A program made the translations under genes and the position numbers. Below, piece by piece: positions 8,511 to 22,600 of a stretch of DNA of 64,000 nucleotides (position 1 is the first letter of the stretch; the number at the start of each line of letters is the position of its first letter). The stretch comes from Fimbriimonadaceae bacterium (GTDB lineage Bacteria > Armatimonadota > Fimbriimonadia > Fimbriimonadales > Fimbriimonadaceae): the NCBI GenBank assembly GCA_020850835.1, contig JADZDX010000013.1:1-64000 (forward strand). The letters are read 5' to 3'. The notes below the pieces were generated by a model. The model had not been told where the DNA came from. It saw only the letters and a program-made list of their open reading frames with translations, and searched no databases.

Positions 8511-9212
8511 CTACCGACTTGCTCGTTCGTTAAAAACGTGGACGGTAACCTTTCGACGACCCCATCTTCGCGCCTCGGCCATCGTCGGTACGCAAACATC
8601 AATGATGTTGCCTTTGATTGCGCCGCCAATATCGGCCGCGATGGCAAACCCATAGCCCTCAACGAAGCAAAGAGTTCCGAGCTTAATCACGCGAGGGTCC
8701 ACGGCGATCACACCATATTTGGCCGGGAGCCCCATTTTGGTCTTGAAAGTTGGGTTCTTGAGGCCTGCGCTCGGGGTATAGGCAGTAGATTGCATGACCT
8801 TGACAACACTTCGGGTAAAAGAGCCACGGCTTGTAGTGTGCCCTTGGCGCCCCATGCCAATGACCGCTGATATCATAGGAATCGTCTCAACCTTGGTCTC
8901 GCGGCTGATTTCTTTGCCGTTGAGGTCCAGAGTTATGAGAGTCGTGGTTCGTACTTCTCCGTCCTTGCCGTCCCGCTGCTTCCGTACGCGGCCGGGTCCG
9001 AGGGTTCGATCAAAAATGTAATCCACCGTGTGGGGGATCTTCTTCACAACCGTTTTCGTGATGACCTTGGTCTCGCGCTTGGCTTCCGCCTTTGCCTCAA
9101 CTGGAATCGGATCACTGGTTGTCTTCGCATCCTCTTGACGAGCGATAGCGGGCATCACGAGGACAACCGCCAAAAGCACCGACAAGAGTGCGGGAGCCTT
9201 GCTATTGTTCAT
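8511..9212 (-). CDS. Secreted G5/3D-domain protein (YabE/RpfB-like)
   Basis: A signal peptide (MNNSKAPALLSVLLAVVLVM) is followed by a Lys/Glu-rich linker. A G5-like segment comes next (TVVKKIPHTVDYIFDRTL, then GEVRTTTLITLDLNGKEISR). The C-terminal 3D domain has three conserved Asp: AVDPRVIKLGT, AIAADIGGAIKGN and IIDVCVP. This architecture occurs in cell-wall-active lytic transglycosylases and resuscitation-promoting proteins, so peptidoglycan binding or cleavage in the envelope is likely. No LysM or transglycosylase domain is present in its 233 residues. An AGGAG lies 8 nt before the ATG, and TATTAT further up is a plausible -10. The leader also carries a short GCGCT/AGCGC inverted repeat at 9226-9239. 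Confidence 0.82.
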   Translation of the reverse strand: MNNSKAPALLSVLLAVVLVMPAIARQEDAKTTSDPIPVEAKAEAKRETKVITKTVVKKIPHTVDYIFDRTLGPGRVRKQRDGKDGEVRTTTLITLDLNGKEISRETKVETIPMISAVIGMGRQGHTTSRGSFTRSVVKVMQSTAYTPSAGLKNPTFKTKMGLPAKYGVIAVDPRVIKLGTLCFVEGYGFAIAADIGGAIKGNIIDVCVPTMAEARRWGRRKVTVHVFNERASR

Positions 9213-9336
9213 AGTAGTATCTCCTGCGCTCTAAAGCGCACAAGAACTTCATAATACCCGCTCAGAACATGTTACCTTTATCACTGGGCCTTTGGATTTC
9301 TCGGAATGCGGGACTGCTGATGCCGCGCAATCCACG

Positions 9337-10170
9337 CTAACGCGCTAAGATTCCCCACAGCGTGCAAGGCGTACCTTCACTGGTCGTCACCAGCCTATTG
9401 CTATCCAGTGCGTAGCAAATCGCTTCGCCCTGAACCTGTGGAGGGGTCTGAACCCGAGAACAAGTTGTCTCCAAGAAACTTTCCATCTTCCTTGGAATCG
9501 GAAACTCGTAGGCGAAGGCATAGGTGCGTAGGACCAAGTGCTTGCCGTCCGGAGCAACCGCCCCTCCGGTGATCACGCGCATTGGCGCTAGGCCATCCGG
9601 AAACGAGATGCTTCCCTTGCGCTCGAACTTAAACTTCCCCGATTTACCCGGCTTGCGTAATCGATAGATACTCCCCGAGCCCGCCTTTTTTTCTACGATC
9701 CAAATGTCGCCGGTCTTTGGGTCTACCATCAACGTCTCGGCATTGCGCGGGCCCCCTGGGTATGTAACCTCATATTTTTGAAAGTCACTGATCTCCTGAT
9801 TGCCCGTCCCATTGGGCTCCTCAACCCGGTATATGAGCACCGACTTGTGCTTAGAGTCATTGTCGCCAATGTCGCCAAAGTAGAGGAAGTTCTTTCCATC
9901 TATTCGCGCTGAAGCCATGTCCTCCCAATCCCGGGCCAGAACACCCCGCAGCGTATATGTCCCCCTAATCTCGCCGTTCGACCCTACCCGAAAGAACCGC
10001 GCACGATCGCCGCTATCATTGTGCGTGTAGTACTCGCCCGCATAAGCCCGGCTTGGCGCAATCCCCGAGCTCTCGTTGACCTGAGAAGACGAGATCGTGG
10101 CCATTAGTGCCGGCGCATCAAAGGCCCGCCCCGTCTGGGCCACGATGAGAAGAGGAAGAGCAATCATCAT
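9337..10170 (-). CDS. Secreted protein of propeller type, function unknown
   Basis: The N-terminus is hydrophobic (MMIALPLLIVAQTGRAF) and looks like a short signal peptide. Motifs such as THNDSGD, RDWEDMA, FGDIGDN, ETLMVDPKTGDIWIVEK and GGAVAPDGKHLVLRTY suggest a six- or seven-bladed propeller with acidic loops, possibly calcium-binding. I do not recognise the family with certainty. On the minus strand TAGAAT (10181-10186) ends 10 nt before the start, giving a leader of only a few nucleotides. It is separated by about 100 nt from the glycosylase gene, which is transcribed in the same direction. Confidence 0.7.
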   Translation of the reverse strand: MMIALPLLIVAQTGRAFDAPALMATISSSQVNESSGIAPSRAYAGEYYTHNDSGDRARFFRVGSNGEIRGTYTLRGVLARDWEDMASARIDGKNFLYFGDIGDNDSKHKSVLIYRVEEPNGTGNQEISDFQKYEVTYPGGPRNAETLMVDPKTGDIWIVEKKAGSGSIYRLRKPGKSGKFKFERKGSISFPDGLAPMRVITGGAVAPDGKHLVLRTYAFAYEFPIPRKMESFLETTCSRVQTPPQVQGEAICYALDSNRLVTTSEGTPCTLWGILAR

Positions 10171-10275
10171 ACTGACTCTTATTCTAGTCCGTTAAGAGCC
10201 ACCTGTTCCCAACTCCTCGAACCTCCGCCCCGTCCCCCTTCTTGGTTCACGCTGCCATAACGAAACCAGTCCTGT

Positions 10276-11157
10276 TCAGTTACCACCCGATCTTCCCGAC
10301 ACGACACCCGCATAATACACAAACAACTGGGCGTGCCCCGCCCAGGGCCCGAAGAGGCTACGGAAGTGATCGCCGATAGCCTGGTACTTCTTGTCGGTGA
10401 GCGTTGTTCCACGCCACTCACGGAAGTAGAGTCTCACCGCCCCGTTCCAGAGGTGAACGTCCACCGGGACGGCCTCGGTGTTGTGGAGCGCATAGAGGGC
10501 GATGCAGTCGGCGAGCTTGGGGCCCACGCCGGGAAAGCTGAGGAGTTCAGCTTGAGCTTCTCTCAAGGAGGCTTGGCGAAGGTCGAGTAGGTACTGACGG
10601 CCGCCCCGCATGATGAGAAGCTGGGCGGCCCGAGGGATCGTGGCGGCGCGATACCCGAACCCGGCTGCACGGAGTTCGGATTCGGTAAAGCTAGGAATAT
10701 GGAGCAATCGTTCTGGGTCACCGGCCGCAGAACTTTCTCCCATGCTGGACTCATTGGAGAGTGGGAAGAGATGCTCGACCATCTTGGTGATGCGGCCGAG
10801 GTGGTTGTTGGACGTGCACAAGAAGCTAAAGAAGCTCTCAACCGGGTCGCTGGGGCGAAGCAAACGCAGACCCTCTTGGCGAGGCAGAGAGGCAAATTTC
10901 GGGCACATTTCCGCGATGTGGGATTGCAGATCTTGAGGCTCGTCAAGTCGGAAGTATTGATGCCAGCTCCCATGTATCGCAAGCTTCAGCTTGCCTGACG
11001 GGTCTTCTTGCAATCCAAAGCTTGCGGTACCCAATCGCCCAAACTGAGACCCATCATTGCCCTCCCATACTCCCGGCTTGACCTCGCGCCATCGGAATAC
11101 CTGCCCGCTCGTGAGGCATTTGCGAAGGTCAATCGGGTTCATAGACTTCCTTGTCAA
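10276..11157 (-). CDS. ogg: 8-oxoguanine DNA glycosylase, OGG1 type
   Basis: It excises 8-oxoguanine from DNA and nicks the backbone by beta-elimination. It belongs to the OGG1 branch of the helix-hairpin-helix family, not MutM/Fpg. The catalytic region SFPGVGPKLADCIALYAL followed by AVPVDVHLW matches human OGG1 closely and supplies the Schiff-base Lys and the Asp. The N-terminal domain (LTSGQVFRWREVKPGVWEG) and SFFSFLCTSNNHLGRI are also characteristic. At 293 residues it has normal length. It lies upstream of the propeller gene and just downstream of ligA, both on the same strand, and may belong to a repair-linked transcript with ligA. Confidence 0.92.
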   Translation of the reverse strand: MTRKSMNPIDLRKCLTSGQVFRWREVKPGVWEGNDGSQFGRLGTASFGLQEDPSGKLKLAIHGSWHQYFRLDEPQDLQSHIAEMCPKFASLPRQEGLRLLRPSDPVESFFSFLCTSNNHLGRITKMVEHLFPLSNESSMGESSAAGDPERLLHIPSFTESELRAAGFGYRAATIPRAAQLLIMRGGRQYLLDLRQASLREAQAELLSFPGVGPKLADCIALYALHNTEAVPVDVHLWNGAVRLYFREWRGTTLTDKKYQAIGDHFRSLFGPWAGHAQLFVYYAGVVSGRSGGN

Positions 11158-11214
11158 CGGGCGACCAGGTAGGGGCTCAGGGCTAACATCTTGATGTCGG
11201 CAAGGATGCCGATA

Positions 11215-14708
<3,494 letters not shown>

Positions 14709-14766
14709 ATAAAGTCCAAAAAGTCAGCCGCATTTCAGAAAAAGCGGTTATAGTAAAGGCAAGATT

Positions 14767-16086
14767 ATGCAAGTTCGATCCTTTGGCATCGGGTTATGTT
14801 GCTTGAGCAGTGCTTTCGCACAGGCAACAATGGTCTATGTGCCGGACATCAATTCTAATTCTGTATTGAAGTTTGATGCGACAACCGGCGAGTACAAGGG
14901 CATTATCGGGGCTGGATTCCTTAATAATCCTCTGAATCTAGAGCAAAACCCTAATGATAATCGCTTGTATGTGACAAGTATCGGGCGCGTGGTGCGCTTG
15001 GATCCCTACACGGGCGAGTACCTAGGCCTAGTCGGATCTGGCTTTTTGGAGTTCCCCGATGACATTACTTTTGGTTCGGACGGAACCATGTATGTCACTG
15101 ACCTTAAGTCCACCGGGACGTGCATTCTCAAGTTTAACCCGGTCACGGGCGAGTACAAGGGGATCATAGCGACCGGATTCCTAGGGAACCCCTCATGGGG
15201 CTCCTGCTTAGAGATTGCAGCAGACGATACGGTCTACGTCATTGGTGCCGGGGGGACCGCGATCCAAAAGTTCAACGGGGTTACCGGGGAATATCTGGGC
15301 GTGATCGGGAGTGGGTTCTTTAGCAGCGGTCGTGGCCTAGCACTCGCGGATGTGGCGGGTAACCCGACGGTCATGTCAGGCGTGGCAACGTCAAATGGGT
15401 CTGTATTCAAGTTCAGAACAGACACATCGGCTTACACGGGCATGTTCGCCACTGGCGGATTCGTACCGAATGTTCGAGCGATTGCAAAGATGCCGAACGG
15501 GTGGATCCTTGCTCGAGGTCAAAGCGGTAGCACCGAATACGTTGCTCGATTTGTTCCCGACACGGGTGAATACAAGGGGTTATTCGCGGCGAATTGGAAT
15601 ATCTTTGGGTACGGCCTTGCGGTTGAAACCCCAGCAACGGTTTCTGGATCGCTGGTCTTCGGGGACTACGTCGGCACCGGGGTAGTCCGCCCTGTTACCT
15701 TTGAGTTCTATGACGGAGCCACTTTGATTGACTCCACAACCGTCAACGTGACCCCAAACGGTGGGACGCCAGTTGCCTACAGCGTCCGGACGGATGCTCG
15801 CGGCCCAGCAATCACGGTCAAGGCTAGGGGTTCTCGATGGTTGAAGAAGGCAGTCGTCGCCAATATTTCTGGGCCAGGCGTCTCCGGTGTTAGCATTTCC
15901 ATGACCAATGGCGACTGCGATGCTTCCACTGAAGTTGATGCCGCCGACATTGATCTGGTTATCGCCAATTTTGGATTGATCTTCCCTGGGCCAGGTCCCG
16001 AAGATTCCGATATTGACGGATCGGGAGAAGTTGACGCTGCTGATATTGATATCGTCATTGCCAACTTCGGTACCGTTGACGACTAA
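14767..16086 (+). CDS. Secreted beta-propeller protein with dockerin-like tail
   Basis: A signal peptide ([20 protein letters not shown]) precedes at least five propeller repeats, each with TGEYKG or TGEYLG before a Gly-rich GSGF/GAGF turn. A beta-sandwich of about 90 residues follows ([12 protein letters not shown], then [11 protein letters not shown]). The C-terminus has two acidic repeats, [16 protein letters not shown] and [16 protein letters not shown], each preceded by NGDCDAS or SDIDGS. These are calcium-loop sequences of dockerin type I. TATAGT ends 12 nt before the ATG. It meets the YyaL gene tail to tail with a 4-nt overlap. Extracellular; ligand unknown. Confidence 0.85.
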   Translation: MQVRSFGIGLCCLSSAFAQATMVYVPDINSNSVLKFDATTGEYKGIIGAGFLNNPLNLEQNPNDNRLYVTSIGRVVRLDPYTGEYLGLVGSGFLEFPDDITFGSDGTMYVTDLKSTGTCILKFNPVTGEYKGIIATGFLGNPSWGSCLEIAADDTVYVIGAGGTAIQKFNGVTGEYLGVIGSGFFSSGRGLALADVAGNPTVMSGVATSNGSVFKFRTDTSAYTGMFATGGFVPNVRAIAKMPNGWILARGQSGSTEYVARFVPDTGEYKGLFAANWNIFGYGLAVETPATVSGSLVFGDYVGTGVVRPVTFEFYDGATLIDSTTVNVTPNGGTPVAYSVRTDARGPAITVKARGSRWLKKAVVANISGPGVSGVSISMTNGDCDASTEVDAADIDLVIANFGLIFPGPGPEDSDIDGSGEVDAADIDIVIANFGTVDD

Positions 16087-18218
16087 GCGGGAAGGAGCAC
16101 ACCGTCAAGTACAATATCATCCGGTGCTAGGCACTCTGTGTCGGTGCAGGCTTGGAACTGAACGGTCACCTGAAACTCCGTCGAAGACGTAGCGTTAACG
16201 CTGAACTCAATCTCTACAGTTCCCGTGTACTGATCATCGGCTCCCTTCGGATAACGGACTTCCGGCTCAATCCCCTGGAAGCGAAGCTGAGTCGGGGTGA
16301 GCCAGCGCGCAGGAGGGTCGTTTGTATTAAGGTGCAATCCTTCAGGAATGTTCAGGATAACCACTCCAGTGCCGCTAACCTCGCGATCCCTAAGTACGGC
16401 GGTGACTTTGCCGAGTACCTGCTTTTCTGAACTCCCAATAATCGGCACGGGCACTCCGTTGGAATGCTCTAACATCATGGCGACCCGCACCAGACTTTCA
16501 GCCGCTTGGGGCATTTTTTGGGCGATCCCGACTACCGCCATGAGCGCTCGCTCGGCCACTTCCCTCTCTCCGTAGGCGAGACATGCTTCAATGGCGATTG
16601 CGTTAGGTGAGGGAGCGGCCTGATCCATTGCAGGCTTTGAACGACCAAAAAGGTCGTCGTGGCTCTCGTTCGTAAAATAGAAGCCACCCTTTTCCCGGTC
16701 CTCAAACTCGGTGATCATGTGCTGAATCAGTTGCTTGCCAAACGCTTGGTACGCGGGCTCGCCTGTCGCTCTCGCAAGGTCAATCGCCGCCAGCGCCATG
16801 TGTGCAACATCATCAAGGTAGGCTTCCCCACTCGGCACCCCATCCGTGACTTGATGGGGCAAGGCTCCATGAGTTTCGACATGCTTTATCCAACTCCGCA
16901 TTGCCGCTTCGGCCATCAGCAATTCATCGGCCGCAACTAACCCACGAATCACCGCGCCATTCCACGCGGCAATTGCCTTGTTATCCAGTTGCGGAGCAGG
17001 TCTGACCTGCCGGGCCTCTAGCAAAGTTCGCAAGGGTAGTCGAAACTCCTCCCGGCGATCTTCTGCGAGGTAAAGCAAATTGAGGCCTGTCAATTGCTGG
17101 GTGGCTTCATCAAGGAAGTTGCCGTTCTCGTCAATAGCAAAAGCCTCGATGAATGCCGCAGCATCTTGGCCAAGAGCTGCCTTGATTTCATCCACCGACC
17201 ACAGGTAATAGAGCCCCTCCTCGCCCATGGTATCGGCGTCTTGAGCGGAGCAGAAGAGTCCTTCGGCAGTGACCATTTCTCGCTTTAGCCATTCGATGAT
17301 GCCAATCGTTGTCTGCTCCAACAAGCTGGCCACGGGAGCATTCATTTCACCAGCGAGCTGGGCAGCTCTTGCGTAGACCTGAAGGAGGAGCCCATTGTCA
17401 ATCAGCATCTTCTCAAAATGCGGAAGTCTCCACTCAGCATCCGTGCTGTACCGATGGAACCCGCCGCCTACCTGGTCATGAATCCCACCCAGGGCCATTC
17501 GTTCCAAGGTCAAGAGCACCATTGATAGTGCCTCACTGGTCGCATCAGGGGCAGTTGAGCCGTAGTCAAGCAAGAAAAGCAGAGCTGGTGCGGGAGGAAA
17601 CTTGGGAGCTGGCCCGAAGCCACCATTCTCACCGTCAAAATCTGCCCTTAAGGCATTGAAGCAGTCCGTAAACAGCGAGGGCTGAATCGTACTGGTGAGG
17701 GAGCCCATGGTTCGCCCCAAAGCCTTGCCAATCGCTTGTGAGATCTGCTCTGCGCTCTTCAGAACATCGGGCCGCGACCGGCGCCAAAGGGTGGCAATCT
17801 GCGAAGCCAAAGTCGCGAAGCCAGGAACCTTGCCCCGATCCTGTCGGGGAAAATAAGTACCCGCGAAGAATGGCTTACGATCGGGCGTCATGAAGATCGT
17901 CATGGGCCATCCCCCCCGTCCGGCAATCATTTGGACGGCAAGCATATAGGCTTCATCCACATCGGGTCGCTCTTCCCGATCAACCTTAATACTTACGAAG
18001 TGTTCGTTCAACAACTCGCCAATAGCGGGATCTTCAAACGATTCATGCGCCATGACGTGGCACCAATGGCACGAGCTGTAGCCGATACTCAGAAAGATCG
18101 CCTTGTCTTCGGCTTTAGCCTTGGCAAATGCCTCGACTCCCCACTCATACCAGTCCACCGGATTATCTTGATGTTGCCTTAAGTAGGGCGACATTGACTG
18201 GGCAAGGCGGTTGGGCAT
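16083..18218 (-). CDS. YyaL/SSP411 family protein with thioredoxin-like N-terminus (DUF255)
   Basis: The N-terminus [19 protein letters not shown], the CHWCHVM motif inside a thioredoxin-like fold, RPDVDEAYM and [12 protein letters not shown] identify the DUF255/SSP411 family. The remainder is a six-hairpin (alpha/alpha)6 domain ([28 protein letters not shown]). Biochemical role is unsettled; a cellobiose epimerase-like fold has been noted for the helical part. The open frame extends to 18536, but that extension crosses the tRNA-Arg gene in antisense (yielding the familiar spurious [17 protein letters not shown] peptide). The ATG at 18218 (711 aa) is therefore the right start. The C-terminal 100 residues are a beta domain. 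Confidence 0.9.
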   Translation of the reverse strand: MPNRLAQSMSPYLRQHQDNPVDWYEWGVEAFAKAKAEDKAIFLSIGYSSCHWCHVMAHESFEDPAIGELLNEHFVSIKVDREERPDVDEAYMLAVQMIAGRGGWPMTIFMTPDRKPFFAGTYFPRQDRGKVPGFATLASQIATLWRRSRPDVLKSAEQISQAIGKALGRTMGSLTSTIQPSLFTDCFNALRADFDGENGGFGPAPKFPPAPALLFLLDYGSTAPDATSEALSMVLLTLERMALGGIHDQVGGGFHRYSTDAEWRLPHFEKMLIDNGLLLQVYARAAQLAGEMNAPVASLLEQTTIGIIEWLKREMVTAEGLFCSAQDADTMGEEGLYYLWSVDEIKAALGQDAAAFIEAFAIDENGNFLDEATQQLTGLNLLYLAEDRREEFRLPLRTLLEARQVRPAPQLDNKAIAAWNGAVIRGLVAADELLMAEAAMRSWIKHVETHGALPHQVTDGVPSGEAYLDDVAHMALAAIDLARATGEPAYQAFGKQLIQHMITEFEDREKGGFYFTNESHDDLFGRSKPAMDQAAPSPNAIAIEACLAYGEREVAERALMAVVGIAQKMPQAAESLVRVAMMLEHSNGVPVPIIGSSEKQVLGKVTAVLRDREVSGTGVVILNIPEGLHLNTNDPPARWLTPTQLRFQGIEPEVRYPKGADDQYTGTVEIEFSVNATSSTEFQVTVQFQACTDTECLAPDDIVLDGVLLPA

Positions 18219-18272
18219 ATCGCTATTGTGACAGCCCCGGGCAAGGCTCTTGGGGGTATCCTTTGGGCTCAG

Positions 18273-18348
18273 GCGCTCGTAGCTCAGTGGATAGAGCATC
18301 AGCTTGCGGAGCTGGGGGTCGGAGGTTCGAATCCTCTCGAGCGCGCCA
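18273..18348 (+). tRNA. tRNA-Arg, anticodon GCG
   Basis: All arms fold by hand. The acceptor is GCGCTCG paired with CGAGCGC, then G and an encoded CCA. The D arm is GCTC/GAGC, the anticodon stem TCAGC/GCTGG and the T arm GGAGG-TTCGAAT-CCTCT. The anticodon loop is TTGCGGA, giving anticodon GCG (codons CGC/CGU). Bacteria more often read these codons with tRNA-Arg(ACG), deaminated to ICG. Confidence 0.95.
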
Positions 18349-18389
18349 AAAACTGGCAGAATTGATTTGGGTCTGGCACGAAGTTTTCG

Positions 18390-18395
18390 TATACT
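18390..18395 (+). promoter_or_regulatory. -10 element abutting the start of the trypsin-like gene
   Basis: TATACT ends 6 nt before the GTG start codon at 18402, so transcription would begin at or next to the start codon. A weak -35 (TTGGGT) is 17 nt upstream. Possible leaderless mRNA. Confidence 0.45.
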
Positions 18396-18401
18396 GTAGC
18401 C

Positions 18402-19664
18402 GTGCATGCTCGCGTAACTGCCCTTTGTGTTGGCCTCTTGGGAGCCAGCTTCAGCCACGCTATTATCCGGCGCGTTGACGTTCCCGATGCCCAGTATCAG
18501 GCCCTGGCCAACAATATTCCCCTCGGGTGGATCCAATACCCTTCACCGAGCGCCGTTCCGACAAGTTGTGCCTTGATAGCCGACCAGTTCATTCTGTCTG
18601 CCGGTCACACATACTCCAGCACTCCGGGCGCGATCATCAAGCTGGGTGGTGAAACCTATAATATCGTTGCTTGGGTCAAGAATCCGGCCTTCAACATTGG
18701 CGACCTGACGGCCGGTCACGATTTCTCGGTTGCAAGGCTGGATCGGCGCGTTTTGAACCAGACGCCCCTTACCATTCGATCGGCCACGGTGCCGGTGCAA
18801 ACGACAATCAAGTGCTTCGGGATGGGTACGACTGGGCTTGGCGATGGCACAGGCTTTGTCGCCCCATGGAATCCGATTCCGAGTTCTTGGCCACCCCGTG
18901 GCATGACAAACCGGGTCGATATTGATAGCTCCATACCCAATGTTATCTTGACTGACTTCGACAAACCAGATGGGACGACAAATACCCTTTCGGACATTGG
19001 TTCCAGTCCAGCCGCTACCGACCTCGAAGGACAATTGGCGGGTGGCGACAGCGGTGGGCCAGTGACCATGTTGGTCAATGGCCAGGAACAGATTGTAGGT
19101 GTCAACTCGGCGGTAGCCAACTTCAACAACAATGGAATCACAGGAGACTACGGGGATCTGTCCGTGGTCTCGAAGATATCTGTGGATTACACATGGGTCA
19201 TGAGCAACGCCTGGCAGGCGGGGCGAGTAGCAGGAAAAATCAACTTGGGTGACTTTGTTGGTTCACCAATGTTGCGAACTGCAACCATCTCCCTTCGCAA
19301 TCCTGGAAGCACCACAGACTTGGAGAGCTTTAATGTTCCGCTAGCGATCGATTCGGGCTTTTCATTTGTTACAGCCCGTCGAGGTTTGACCGACCTACAC
19401 ATTACGATTCCCGGGTTCTGCGCGAGGAATCTGACAAATGTCAACATCACCAACACATCACCGGGCAATCTAAGCATTCTTCTTCCCAACGGCGATCCCG
19501 ATCAATCGCAGGAAGTTGATGCTGTGGATATTGATCTCGTCATCGCCCACTTTGGCGAACCCACCACGGATGCAACTCAAGGTGACCTTGACGGCTCTGG
19601 CGAAGTGGACGCAACCGACATTGATATCACGATCGCCAATTTTGGAATTCTTGGGCAACCTTAG
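18402..19664 (+). CDS. Secreted trypsin-like serine protease with dockerin-like tail
   Basis: The protein has a signal peptide (about 1-20, [16 protein letters not shown]). Its S1-type catalytic domain has an intact triad: His69 in ILSAGHTYS, Asp107 in [10 protein letters not shown] and Ser217 in [10 protein letters not shown] beta-sandwich linker ([12 protein letters not shown]) follows. Two acidic repeats end the protein, [17 protein letters not shown] and [16 protein letters not shown], each after a DPDQS or DLDGS loop. It is predicted to be exported and possibly attached through the dockerin-like module. The start is GTG at 18402. The gene follows the tRNA-Arg by 53 nt and converges on the large barrel gene 24 nt away. 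Confidence 0.88.
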   Translation: MHARVTALCVGLLGASFSHAIIRRVDVPDAQYQALANNIPLGWIQYPSPSAVPTSCALIADQFILSAGHTYSSTPGAIIKLGGETYNIVAWVKNPAFNIGDLTAGHDFSVARLDRRVLNQTPLTIRSATVPVQTTIKCFGMGTTGLGDGTGFVAPWNPIPSSWPPRGMTNRVDIDSSIPNVILTDFDKPDGTTNTLSDIGSSPAATDLEGQLAGGDSGGPVTMLVNGQEQIVGVNSAVANFNNNGITGDYGDLSVVSKISVDYTWVMSNAWQAGRVAGKINLGDFVGSPMLRTATISLRNPGSTTDLESFNVPLAIDSGFSFVTARRGLTDLHITIPGFCARNLTNVNITNTSPGNLSILLPNGDPDQSQEVDAVDIDLVIAHFGEPTTDATQGDLDGSGEVDATDIDITIANFGILGQP

Positions 19665-19688
19665 GCCATCTCGTTCTACCGTCCGAAC

Positions 19689-22600
19689 CTAGAATCGAAG
19701 CTGGTAATCCAGTCGAAGCGTCCAGTTGTCGCGCTTCACATTTGCGTCACGGAAATTAGCCCAGCTGACATTACCGGCACTAACATTGAACAACTGATTT
19801 GGACCGGGGCGCTGGCTAAACTCAATTCCATACCGATGCATGGTTCTGCGCACGCCATCAAGATCGGTCTGCTCCAAGCCGTAACTGAGCCGCAATGGGG
19901 ATGGGTTCTGAGCGTTCAGGGTCAAATTGATGGCGGCAATACGCGACAGCTGATGGGTCTCGTCGTTGATCCGCTCTTCCCAAGAAGCACCGAAGAGTGT
20001 ATTTGCCTTGTCGCTTCGTTGTTGGAGCCGGAACCCTTGAGTTCTGGTCGGCTGGACAATTGAGCCCAGTAACGCATCGCCCCTCGCCTGTTCTGGATAG
20101 GTCTGCGTTTGGAAAGTTAAGTCGTAGCCGGGGATGTATCGTGCCGTTACCGCAACATTGCGAATCATGTACGTCTTGTCCCACGGTAACTGACGCGACT
20201 TGAGCATTGCATCAAAGCTCAGCTTGCGCGTTGGCTCATTCGGAGTTGAGAACCGAAAAGCTCGATCTACGGCGCGGCGACCTTCGCCGTCGACCTGCCC
20301 CGTGTAATCAAATCCGAGCGTCAGATCCCCGATACGAAGGCCCACAGAGCCAGTTTGGTTTTCGCGTTGCCAACGACTGTAATCTTTGACGGTATCACTT
20401 CCGATTGAGAAACGGAAATCCCGAATGAAACCGAGTTGAATGGGCTTGCTTGTGCCCAGCTTGAAATTGCCGGTGGATCGGTCTCGCTCCGTCCCCCAAG
20501 CCTGTTGAGTATAGTTTGCCCCACCGAAGCTCAGTCCTCCAATAGTGCCACCGGACAGACTCATCTGTGAGTTCTGAGTATCGTTCAACCCCAGTTCTCG
20601 AGCAAATCCATAGGTGAACTTGATGCCGCCGCCAAGATTAACCCAGAATCCATAGTTCCTCCGTTGTTCGTCGGGGCGATCGGCCTGCGTACGACTGATT
20701 TTCACCTCTGTAACGCTCACTCCGGTGCGTTCCGTGATGCCGGTACTGAGGGTGTGGGCGCTAACGGTCTCGCGATTACCATCGCTGTATTCCGTCCTAG
20801 TTTGCTCTGTGCGAATGTTTGTGTTCGCGGCTACCTTCGCTTCGGCGGTTAACGAGTTACGAGTACTATCGGGGGCCGTTGTCGAGGTGCCACCGTTCTC
20901 GATGACTTCGCGCTCAAACTGCACTGCACCAAACCCATTGAAATTCCTGGCAAGCAGCAATCGGTCCACGGACTGATCAAGTAGCGTCTGCGTCGGGTCC
21001 GTCCATGAATTCGCATACCGGAACCACTGCAGTTTCGTGTCTTTATCAATATCCCACGTCAGCAGGGACTCCGCAATGGTGCGCTTTTCGTCCAAGAGGT
21101 CGTTCTGAGACTTCATGAGGTTCATCCTCACGTTAAGCCCGCGCATGAGCATCAGATTGGCAAGGAGCTGGCGTTGCTCTTGACCAATCATCTGGCCAAG
21201 CATCTCTCGTTCTGAATCCACCAAGCCCGAAACATTAAGGAAATTGGGATCAACCCCGCGCTCGATGTACTGAACTTCCATGCGGGGGTCCTGCAGGCGG
21301 AAGCTGCGGCGATGGGCCGAGTTCTCCCCGATGCGGGCGGTCATTGAACTAGCCTCAAATGATCGCCCCGAGCCCAAACTGGTTGAGAAGTTCAAGTCTG
21401 TCTTGATCAAGCCAGGCAAAACCCCGAGTCGCTCGCGCTCGAAGCCCATGAGGGAGTTTAGCTCCACGAGATTGGTGCCCAACTCCTGGTGCCGGTAGGC
21501 AAACTTGGTGCTGCCCCAGTCCAAAGTTCCGGTCGTCAGGCGACCCGAGTCCTGAGTGCCAGAAATGAGAAGATCCGAGATGCTCACCCCGATGCCCTTT
21601 CCGGGAGAGTAGTTCATTCGATGAGAAGTGCGTGTCAAACCCGTAGATCGGGTGAACCATTGCCGATCTTCGGGGCGTGCACTGAGACCGGTAGGCTGAT
21701 ACATCATGGCGATACGAGCGATGTTGCCATTCTGCTCCGCTTCGCTCTGTTTGCTCGGGCCGTCAAAGCCATCGTCGTTGCCGATGGTGTTCTGCTCGTA
21801 GCTCCAATTCGTTCCTGTTACTGCGATGTTTTGGGTGGAGAAGCCCAGCCCCGCGCGATTCATCTCGCTTTGGCTGTACTTCAGCGTTAGCCCTTTCGTT
21901 CCCCAGCCGAGATCAAAAGCCGTCCGAGAGATCCCCCGTTCCTTGGCCAACTGACCTTTGTCCGACTCTCGCAAGCCCTCAAATTGGTCGAAAGACTGGT
22001 CTACCGACTGGCTAAGGTATCCAAGGGTTAGGGCGCCACTTTGCAGGCCAAGCTTGGTGCGCTGAACCATGCCGCCACTACCTTCGCGGACGCTGAGATC
22101 GGACAGGCTTAGCTTTGCACCCTTCTGGTCTAGGTTAAAGCCGAAGTTGGTGGTCTGAAGTCCTCGCTCCTTCTCAAGTTGCTTGCGATCAGACTCGCGG
22201 AGGTCTTTGAAGCGGTCGAATCCAGAGTCCACATTCCGGGTGCTGTAGTTCAGCGACCATCCGGCACCGGCGACACCATAAGACTGTCGCGTTATGGAAT
22301 TACCCCTCTCGCCAACGGTCTGAAAATCCTGATTCAAGGTGAGGGTCCCCGCCTTGATGTCCTTCATGCTCAAGCCGATCCGCTTGAGTCCCCGCTCCTT
22401 GGATAGTGCCGAAACATCAGCTTCGCTAAAGCCATTGTCGGTGAAGGCGCTAAAACCAGTGAACTTACGATCAATCGATTGGTAGCTGAGCGAGACCTTA
22501 CCGCCTAGGACATTGCCACCGATTTCCTGCACGATGGCAGTTCCCGACTCTTGCGCGGGCTGGTCAAGGCCATCACTAGCACCCATCATGGACTGGGACT

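Noticed and set aside
18219-18536. N-terminal extension of the YyaL protein
   Set aside because: This part is the antisense translation of the tRNA-Arg gene and the start of the protease gene; the real start is at 18218.
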